A stretch of DNA of 64,000 nt from Artocarpus heterophyllus (lineage: Eukaryota; Streptophyta; Magnoliopsida; Rosales; Moraceae), in contig CM046348.1 of NCBI GenBank assembly GCA_025403435.1, positions 30,584,148 to 30,648,147 of the forward strand. The letters run 5' to 3'. The position numbers were made by a program, and so were the translations under genes. How positions within the stretch are numbered: the first letter of the stretch is position 1; each line of letters opens with the position of its first letter. The notes below the pieces were generated by a model. It was not told the DNA's origin. It searched no databases and worked only from the letters and a program-made list of their open reading frames with translations. Shown piece by piece: positions 55,443 through 64,000 of the stretch.

Positions 55443-56725
55443 CATGACACAAACAAAAAGAGAGAGAGAGAGAGCCAATCAGATCAGCTCCCCCTTCTCT
55501 CTCTACTTTCTCTCTCTACTTTTGCTCTCCTCAAACTCAGTCCAAGATCCGACCACCATTTTTGACACCCCCTACACCATCGGAAAGATCTCGAGAAGCT
55601 GAGTCTGACGGTGTGCCGTGCCACCCACAACTCCATCGGAGGAGGCCACACGCGCGCGGCCAAAGTGGCAGAAAATCCCAATCTTTTCGACGTGATTTCT
55701 TCACCATCCGACCACCAATCGACGTGATCTTGGTGTCCACGGACTCAGATTGATGAGTGGAACAAGAAGGCACCAATCACCCAGCTCAATTTCAGCTGTA
55801 GCAAAACGGCGAAGATACCCCATTCCCGCCCCCGTGCCACCACCCGACTTGCCGTCGCCGACGTCGTTGATTGACACCACCAGGATCAAAAGAATCAGAG
55901 GGTGTCGGTGAGCAAAAGGCCTCACTCAATTATGCCGTAGCACTATCGCCGGTAGGAGAACGGAGGACGCCCATCACCACCGTCGTGCGAGTCACCAAGC
56001 TTGCACTTCCCAATCCTCTTCCCCAAAATTGACTGAGGCAAAACACTCAGTGATGCACAGAGAAGCTTACCCAACCCTCAATTTTAGGCAACGACCGCCG
56101 AAAAAGCCCAACGAAGTTGTAGCCGTCAAGCCGCCATGGAGCTCACCGATCTCATAGCTCCGGCCACCGTCGAGCCCAATTGAGATGGCCATCACGTTCA
56201 GACCCACAAGGAGAGCAAAAGCCCTCGTCCACTTCAACCTTAGCTCGGCCGCCTGTTGAAGGAGGGAAGTCGCCGCCGTCGGCATCGCAGGTGAGTTTGA
56301 TTTCACCATTGCAAGCAACGTTGGACCAAATTGGCAATGGCATTATGCTCAGAGACAAACGAGGAACATTTTCCCCCTCCCAATTTCATGGGACGCTGTC
56401 GAATAGATGGAGAACGACCTTCGCCGTCTAGCACCGCCGTGAGAGCCTCAGGACCACCGAATGTATGCAATGTTGAGTAGCTCCACCTTAGGGGAAATGC
56501 TCAAAAACCTATGGGGATCAAAATGCCTAGGGTAATTTCAAGGTAGCTTCACTGGAGGGAGATGATTGAAATCTCCATTTTTGGCCACCGACTTTGAGCT
56601 TCGATTAGCATAGTTTGAGGCCGAATTGGGTAAAATTGACACCACCATTGGATTTAGAAGGGTCAACTTAGGGGGGGTAGGCTCGAGCCCAGCCACCTAC
56701 GGCGCCCAACGGTGACAGTAACGCC

Positions 56726-56764
56726 GGTCAACAGTGGTCAACCATCGGTCAACGACCGGTCAAC
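56726..56764 (+). promoter_or_regulatory. Four phased GGTCAAC motifs
   Basis: GGTCAAC at 56726, 56736, 56747 and 56758 (steps 10, 11, 11). The inverse, GTTGACC, contains the W-box core TTGAC bound by WRKY factors. It lies downstream of the TATA box, inside the GC-rich leader. Confidence 0.75.
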
Positions 56765-58841
56765 AGCCACTTTGGGTTTTTGTGATCCGGACCTCCAATC
56801 GATGATCCGAGACCGCCTCCTGACTCATTTCGACGCTCTGAACACGATGGTGACCTCCGTTCAAGCTAATTCCACTTCGATAAAAATAATCTGGTACTGA
56901 CTGCACGTAGATCGAGATGACTCAAACTGTAATAACGGAGCCCAGAATGATGTTTTCAACAATAATAAATCTCCATGGATCATTCCTAGCCATCCATAGT
57001 GGCCCGAGGAGTACTGCTGAGGATGCAGCGTAGACTGTAGACACAGCAAGATACAACTAGACCCGCTCAGCTCGGAGTCCAGGTAAGTAGGAATCTCGCC
57101 TACAGTATGAATAGTTTTAAAAATAAATTAATTTTAAATATTTTTATAAAATTTATGAAAATGCATGATCAGTGATTTATTACACTGTTATATGTTATGT
57201 TATGACATGATGTGAAATGCTATGATGCTGATGATATGATTAATGTGTGATGTATGCAATATATAAATTATATTGTTTAATCACCTTCAAGTCAAGTATG
57301 ATAATGATTTACGATTCATGTATGATTATGATTTACGATTCATGAATTACGAAATTGTGATGTCATGTAGTGATAAGTCATACTGCATACACACAATGAG
57401 ACAAGTGAAACTTATGAGACAAGTTAAGGGTGTCGTACCAACCTCCCGACCCACGGGGAGGCTCCATGTTCAAGAAATGAATGATCTTGGTGTCGTTGGG
57501 ACCTCGCGAACCCTAACTTCCCAAGACTCGCGTGCAACTGGTTCGATCACTCGGTCCCAAAGTAAGAAGATAAGTTACAGCTTAAATAATTAAGCATAAA
57601 TCAAGTTGATAAGCAAGCATAAAATGCTCATGCATATTTTTATTAAAATGATTTTTAATTATGTTTTGCGAGGCTAATTTCCTACTTGCTAAGCGAAAGC
57701 TCATTTAAGTATGTTCATGTTGTAAGTAAAAAAAAACCTGTCAGCGACATTTGATGGGCAGTGGTGAGCGGCGGATGAATGGTGAAGATGGCAATAGATA
57801 CCGCTCACGCAATGTAATATTTTTGTATTATTATTTTACGAATTTCTGCATGTTTTATTTTACGAAATTTTGTATGCTTACACTTTATGAAAATTATGTG
57901 CATATGAATAAGTAAATAATTTACGTAATTATGTTTTAAAAACCGACCTTGTGATTACGCAACCTTGGTCTAGAGGATTTTAAAGTTTAAAAATGTTGCA
58001 ATAGATAATGCAACAAATGCACGAAATTTGTAAGAAAGAAAATTATAAGTTCATTTAGAATTACAAAGGATTATTGGAGTTTTACATTAAGTTAAGAAAT
58101 GAATTTTATGATTATGTTTTTATGAAGTTATTATGAAAGTCTAAAAGAAAATTTTTAAGAAATTAGTATCTTAAACTTAAAAGTTAAGTTATAAGAAATT
58201 ATGTTTTGTTTAGTTAAGAAGGTTTACTTTAAGAAAATAATATGATATTTCTAAGATGTTAAAATTATAAGTAAAATATATAATAATTGCTAAGAAAGTT
58301 TTAGAGAACATTTAAATGGGATTTTATTTTAATATTTAATTTAAAATTGTCTTGAAAATAGTTTTATCTAAATTGAGAAATGTCTTTAAAGTAATACTTA
58401 CTAAATAATTACTTTTATGTTTAAAAAGGAAAAGTTCAAGAAAATTACTATGGTTATGTTTCAAGAAATTAATGTTATGAATTATGTAAAGGATCATGCT
58501 TTTACAAATTATAACTATGTTAAAATGTAATGCTTATTATTACGTTATTATCATATTTGAGAAATTTATGTTATTATGTTAGGTTTACGAAATTATGTTT
58601 TGAGAAATGATTATTATGTCTTTTAAGGTTATATGTTAAGAATTCTTTATCAATAAGAATTCGTTTGTTATTAAGATTTGAAAAATAGTTATAACTTCCT
58701 CTAAGGTTCATGTTAAGGATTACACAGTAAGAATCCATTTAAAAAAAAATTATCCCGAATTTATCTACCTTATTTGTAAGTAAGTTTAACTTTATGATCA
58801 TGTTTAAGTGAAGTGACGGCCACATAGGGCGGGTCGTTACA

Positions 58842-58856
58842 ATTGGTATTAGAGAC
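58842..58856 (+). other. Primer binding site after giant LTR
   Basis: ATTGGTATTAGAGAC; matches the initiator-Met tRNA complement TGGTATCAGAGC apart from two transitions. Confidence 0.75.
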
Positions 58857-61800
58857 GGTATCCTACCATCCTACTTCACGTCGTCACGTGCCTGCTTCAC
58901 CATAGTCCAAGTAAGTTATGTTAATTAAATGTTAAGATAAGTTACATTAACTGATAGGTGCCGATTTTTCATGTAATGGCAATCAAGCTATCGTAATGCA
59001 AGTACGATTTTAGATGTCCTCTCATGGTCCAACGTCAAGCTTAGCCATCAAGATGCCTCAAATCACGGGAAGCGATATTGGGTGACAACTTCCTATGCAA
59101 GCAGGACAACTCCTAGAATCACGTGAACGCTCGAACCAACGCTTAGACATGGTCGACACTCAAAGTACAATACAAGCGAGAATATTTGGATTTACAACCA
59201 CAGAATTGGTAGATTGACGAGTCGATAGAGGATCTAAAGGTTCCACAGAATCTTCTCCAGATTTCAAAAAAAAATGATTAATAAATCTCATTAATTTTAA
59301 TATAACGTTTTCAATTATTATATTAAAAAAATTAAAAATAAATGATAACAAAATAGACATTTTCTAAACTTCTTTCCTCTTTTTCTTAGGACTTGCTTTT
59401 ATTTGTATTTTATCCCTCGTTCCACTATATTAAATATGGAGCTACGATTAAGGTGGTTACGCCTCAAAAAAAAAAAAAAAAAAAGAAAAGAAGCCGTAAG
59501 TTCTTCACAGCTTAATTTCCAACCCATGATCAAAGCCGCCCCTCATGTAGTATACAAACAGATCTTCACAAAAAGTCGATTCCACTGGCGGATAGACAAT
59601 ACTCTACACTTTGCCACGAGAATGAAGGAAGTCACAAATAGGACATGCAAGGGACAAAAGAATGTAGCCTTCCTCAAAGAATTACCACCAAAGGCGAGGA
59701 TGTCGAGACATTTCTTCGAAGCGCAAATGACTACTTAGTTAGAAAGAATTTTCCAGCTTGGACCATTAACAAGGACATCGATATTCGATTCAAAGATGAC
59801 GTAAAAGAATAAATAGGCATAGTACTACTACTGGGTTAGTAGTGAGACACGCCATACAATTGATTAAGTATACGTATAGTATACAAAATAAGATTTATGT
59901 ATGAACAATACAAGTTTTTTATAAGAAGAACTTCATGTTATGTGACCCACTAGAGGCGAGTCAAGTCTCGATCCCAACAACGGTCTATGATATGCAAAGA
60001 TTGCTAACAAAGAAAGGGTTTAGCAATTTCATGATATGAAAGTATGATTGACACATGTATGAATGTATGAACTATGATTGCTGTATGCATTATGACCCAT
60101 GAATAAGATATGAAATAGTTGCTAACCAAAGTGAAATGTATAGCAACTGCATGATATGAAAGTATGAACATTATGCATATGTATGATAAGAATATGCATG
60201 ACATGAATATGAATAAAATGTGAAAGCATGGCATGTAAAAGCATGATATGAATGACATGTATATGTATGATATGTTTGTGAATATGATGTGTATGTATGA
60301 TTCATGTATGAAAGTTATGATTGATATTTGTTATTTGGATTATAAACATGAGATAGCTTATAAGTACCGCGAAATGCATAATAAATATGCATGATTAAGC
60401 CCATAAGGAACTCATTGAGTACTTAACCTCTTAGATTACGATAAAATAATAGATTCCATAGAATCAACATTTCGGTAAGGATAAACACATAGATCCTTAT
60501 AAGAAATTGGATATAAGCAGAAGTTCAAGGTATAAGAGAAGAACTTCCCAGAGGTCACAGACTGTCTATGGGTGGTTACTTCTAAACTAGTATCCGACCA
60601 AACAGACCCCACAATAGTGATCTCAAGATGAGACGATTTCCTCCCCAATCCACAGATAATATATATATATATATAAATATATATTGGAAAAAGAATAAAC
60701 AATAAATAAGTTATGTGGATCGGTCAAACACCATCCTATAAGAAGTTAAAATCACGTTAAGTAGAGATTGATGAAGCAAAGTTGCTTCCACATACCGAAA
60801 AGATGTAAGTGACATCACAAGGATATTAGAAGAAAATAAGAATGACAATGCATAGTCATGATTATACCGGATTAAGAAATAAGATAGGACAAGGCTACAG
60901 AATGGTTCAAAATCTGAACCCCTATAATAGAGCTACAAAACTTTGATAAAGTAACCATGACAAAGGGAAACCAATAGGAATTTCTAAACAAGAGAATACA
61001 GTCCATCATATGACTCGATGACATCTAGTCATCAATAACCATAAAACCCAATTTAAGATAAGCAGGTAGATGTGTTGTTTCAAGAACACAGTCTACCATG
61101 TCGTTAACTGACCTTTAGTCATCACCAGGCAAAGAACCAATTTAAAGCAAGTAGACAGAGATGTCCACTTAAGATAGCAAATATAAGATTCTTAGCTGGA
61201 GCAGTAAGCTTACAAATTCAGGGTACTAAGCTAAGAAGGCCATCTCAAATAGAAGCGGTCCCCCTCCAGTTAACGAGGTCTTTAGAAGACAAGATTCTTG
61301 GAATAAGCAAAATCAAGACCCTAGAGTCAAACACCTGAACCTTCACTAGAAACAGATGCTACGGAGTACAGGCATAGGCATAATAAAAACCCTTTTGACT
61401 AGCTAAGACGTGCCATATTGAGGAGAAATCCTCTAGAATTGGTGGTAGAGCATACTAATGAGAGTATTGCTCAACCTTTTAAGAAAAACTCAGTTATGTA
61501 GCCAATGGTCGGAGTAATCCTAAGTTATTTTCATAAAATATATATATATAAGTGTATATATATATATATAAGTGTGCTTAGCACGTAAAATAAGCCCAAC
61601 CATGATATCAGCCTAATAGTAAAATTTTTGGGACTCTTAGCAGAAGACTTCCAAAGCTGAGACTACGAAGTTGTTGCAAGTCCCTCAAGAAACGATAGAC
61701 ATAACGGAGTGGTTCCTTCGAGAGCATCGATGCGACCTCCTTGATAAGAGTATAGATAGTAAGAATTAGAGAACTGATGATGTCTGGACAATATGATTAG

Positions 61801-64000
61801 TAAGTTTAAGAGTAAGATATCGAGGCTTGGGTAGTAGCGGCGGTTTAAAGGCCATTTACACGCCCCTCCCGATGCCAAATAAAAAGGTGCGCTAATAGTA
61901 AGATTAGAGATAGTATGTGGGGAGGATGACACATATAGTGTCTACCAAGTAAAGTTGCACATCTGAGGATAGATTTATAGGCACGTCTAAACATTACAAA
62001 TTACACGATAGGCACGTAAGGCTTATCGCCCTTCCAATCATGATAGAACCAACAGGATTTGCCATTTGATGAGTTAGAATATAGTGCTTATATATATATA
62101 TATATAGCTATATTAACCAAACCCAAAATTAGAATGATACGGTTAACACGTTAGAATTATTATGACACAGTAAGAGACATACCTCGAGTAAGGTCATAAG
62201 AATAGGTGTCTAGCCCAAACTGCTCATCTAGAAGGTAGATGAACATAAAAAAAAAAAAAAAGGAAAAAAATCGATAGATTTCTTTCTAATAAAATATTGT
62301 AGCCATCAAAACTAATGACCTATAAGTATACCCTTTTATTACATCACATGAATGTAGTATATTTTAAAAGGATGTTTTCTGTTAATTTGATGTAAAATTA
62401 CAACTTACGTTTTTCCAATGAATACATTTACTATAAGCCATTTTTAAAACTTTCATGAGTATAATATGAACTCTCTTGTTGTCATGAACCAATCAAGTTA
62501 AAGAATGTAATGGTCAAATCCTTGAGGAAGAAGTAAGTTCCAAGATAAGGACCATCCATGTTAAGTTAAAGGTTCTGACAGCTTGAGATCAATATTATAC
62601 TAAAAATACCTATGGATTAAATAGGACCCGTAAACAACTTTTTCTTTTATTATAAACATGTTTGGGTCCTTACTCATGAAGCACAAGATTTTGTCAAGTC
62701 TAAAAAATTGATTTAAATTGTCAAAAAAAAATGTGTTTAACAAATTATTATTACTATTTTCAATAAGTAAATAGAAGTTTATGAAATGTTTTGTCAAGAA
62801 AAAAAAAGATTTTTATTAAAATGACAATGACTGTTGTATTTTAGAAAGTTATAAATAATATATATATATATACACATGGAGAGACTTTCATAGAAACAGT
62901 AAGGAAGCATTAGAACGATATAGGACACTAAAGTGGCCTAAAAAGAAGGAACACATAGTCAACTATAGACACAAAATTCACATGTAGAGAAAGTTAAGAC
63001 ACATCATGAATGTTTCCGCAGCGGAAACAAGGTTTATTAGAACCTCAAATAAGAGATAAGCTTTACATATTTTAAAATACAGTAAGACGATACACATATG
63101 ATTATACCATTGGACAAGTTGGGACAGTTAACGCTAGAATGACACGATTTTCTATGAAATAGGTGCTCAAAAGAGTAGAATTTCAATCCTAAGGTGGGTA
63201 GAACGTATACTAGACTCTAATGAACCTTTTTCTAGGTTAAAGGAGACAATATAGTTTTACTCTTCTAGAAAGGTATACCTTACTCAATAGCATGAGATTT
63301 AGACCTAGAATGATTTCTTACCCGTAAATGGGTCGTGGAAATCCATAAAACTACCTAAGTTCTTATGATATGCCATAATAGCATGTCTTATATTCTAGGG
63401 TAAGTATTAAGTAAAAGGGAATTGATAGTACGATTTCATAAACTATGAGAATCTATTACCCCAATATGTCGCGATAGTATGTTGAAATGTCTAGAATAAG
63501 CCTGCCTAAGGAGAATCTATGGTACGATCTACACAGGTTCAGGGATATTATGCACCCCATTATATAGTATCACCATGAGATTTAAATAATCAAATATAAC
63601 CTAGAAATTTCCCATGACCAATATAAAGGTCATATGAGCAAAAACCAAGAGAAACCCTACGAATATGAAAAATAGGAATGAATTTCCTTTTTCTCGCACC
63701 TCAAGGAGAGGCAAGACAAGTTCAAGAGAGATATGAAAGGACAAGCGTAAATGTTATGGACCCTTAGAAGTTTTAAAACAAGTAGATGAACATGTTTTAG
63801 ACAGTCATTGTCACTAGTCAGAGATGACTATGTGATAAAGACCGATAGATTAAGCAATAAAAAGATAACTCTCCTGGCCAGACCCTATGTACCAGATCAT
63901 GATCTGGAGGCAGATACGCAACCTAAGATGCAAAATAGAATAAGTATAAGTCGTGAAACAAGAGAAAGAATAGCTTCAAGGAAGCAAGGACAATTTTCCA
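58857..64000 (+). mobile_element. Internal region of LARD-like element, runs off window
   Basis: About 5.1 kb with no recognisable RT, RNase H, integrase or protease motif on either strand. The start holds short gag-like text (ATG at about 59011; a TKGEDVETFLRSANDYLV segment near 59690-59745), too degraded to assign. The rest is A-rich, with (AT)n runs (60660-60676, 61538-61571, 62090-62106, 62855-62872), poly-A tracts and diverged direct repeats near 60001-60190 and 60998-61150. Best explained as a non-autonomous large retrotransposon derivative or a completely decayed element. Confidence 0.6.
60001..60190 (+). repeat. Diverged direct repeat, period about 118 bp
   Basis: TTGCTAACAAAG ... 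TTTCATGATATGAAAGTATG at 60001 and TTGCTAACCAAAG ... CTGCATGATATGAAAGTATG at 60119, followed by ATGTATGAATATG-rich low-complexity DNA to about 60330. Confidence 0.75.

Larger units (their letters stand above)
54078..58841 (+). repeat. Giant 5' LTR (4764 bp) of a Gypsy-type element
   Basis: Begins TGTAATGACCGAAAAAATCC and ends GGCGGGTCGTTACA, inverted termini of the TGTAACGACC Gypsy class, followed immediately by a primer site. AT-rich U3 up to 55430 with (AAT)n stretches, a TATAAATA box at 55435-55442, then a (GA)n and CT-rich leader (55458-55530) and a GC-rich transcribed-looking block (55540-57060), then AT-rich DNA again. Short frames in the GC-rich block run on both strands and look like composition effects. 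The partner LTR is beyond the window, so the length rests on the termini and primer site. Confidence 0.8.

Noticed and set aside
55484..56431. Cluster of overlapping frames on both strands in the giant LTR, considered as a host gene
   Set aside because: No conserved domain, all frames short and overlapping, position downstream of the LTR TATA box fits an untranslated LTR leader.
59403..59738. 111-residue frame considered as LARD gag
   Set aside because: Starts in poly-A derived Lys run and has no gag motif; only weak resemblance in another frame.

Overview
This window looks like a plant nuclear chromosome, probably a dicot. It is AT-rich and gene-poor, with intron-split genes and a dense pile of LTR retrotransposons, MITEs and a Helitron. 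I see no rRNA or tRNA gene, no CRISPR array and no bacterial-style operon. Only one complete host gene is visible: a five-exon HVA22-family (TB2/DP1/REEP) gene on the minus strand at 6070-7420, with intact reading frame and GT-AG introns. A single orphan exon resembling exon 1 of a mitochondrial di-/tricarboxylate carrier lies just upstream (8134-8236) and appears to be a fragment.

Layout. 1-4233: the 3' half of a decayed Copia element (integrase, RT, RNase H, polypurine tract, 2.2 kb 3' LTR). 4234-10564: the HVA22 gene, the orphan carrier exon and small repeats, including a 374 bp TIR element. 10570-12731: a solo Gypsy LTR flanked by a perfect 5 bp duplication (CTACC). 14234-14759: a 526 bp CACTA-type hairpin MITE. 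15395-15826: a truncated LTR. 15827 to about 35030: a second, decayed Copia element whose leader was split by a nearly intact 9.06 kb Gypsy chromovirus (17806-26868, minus strand, duplication GGCCA) and also carries a 772 bp non-autonomous Helitron. 37660-46662: a second, older Gypsy of the same family, full of stops and lacking the outer 135 bp of its upstream LTR. 48079-54077: a third decayed Copia element with an unusual palindrome-rich leader. 54078-64000: a Gypsy-type element with a 4.76 kb LTR and at least 5.1 kb of almost non-coding internal DNA, resembling a large non-autonomous (LARD-like) element and running off the window.

The history can be read from the nesting: Copia 2 inserted first, then the Gypsy and the Helitron into its leader. 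The Gypsy is young. Its LTRs differ by about 20 substitutions over 2.15 kb (counted by eye), and it has three coding lesions: an in-frame TAG between Gag and protease and two single-base frameshifts. Copies of this LTR family (solo, intact pair, old pair) share an array of eight dyad-symmetric CGGC-AG-GCCG sites spaced about 22 bp apart, which is the most striking unexplained structure. Other signals worth checking are four helically phased GGTCAAC (W-box core) motifs in the giant LTR and five AAACGAC-NN-GTCGTTT-type palindromes in the Copia 3 leader. I found no convincing new multi-gene system.
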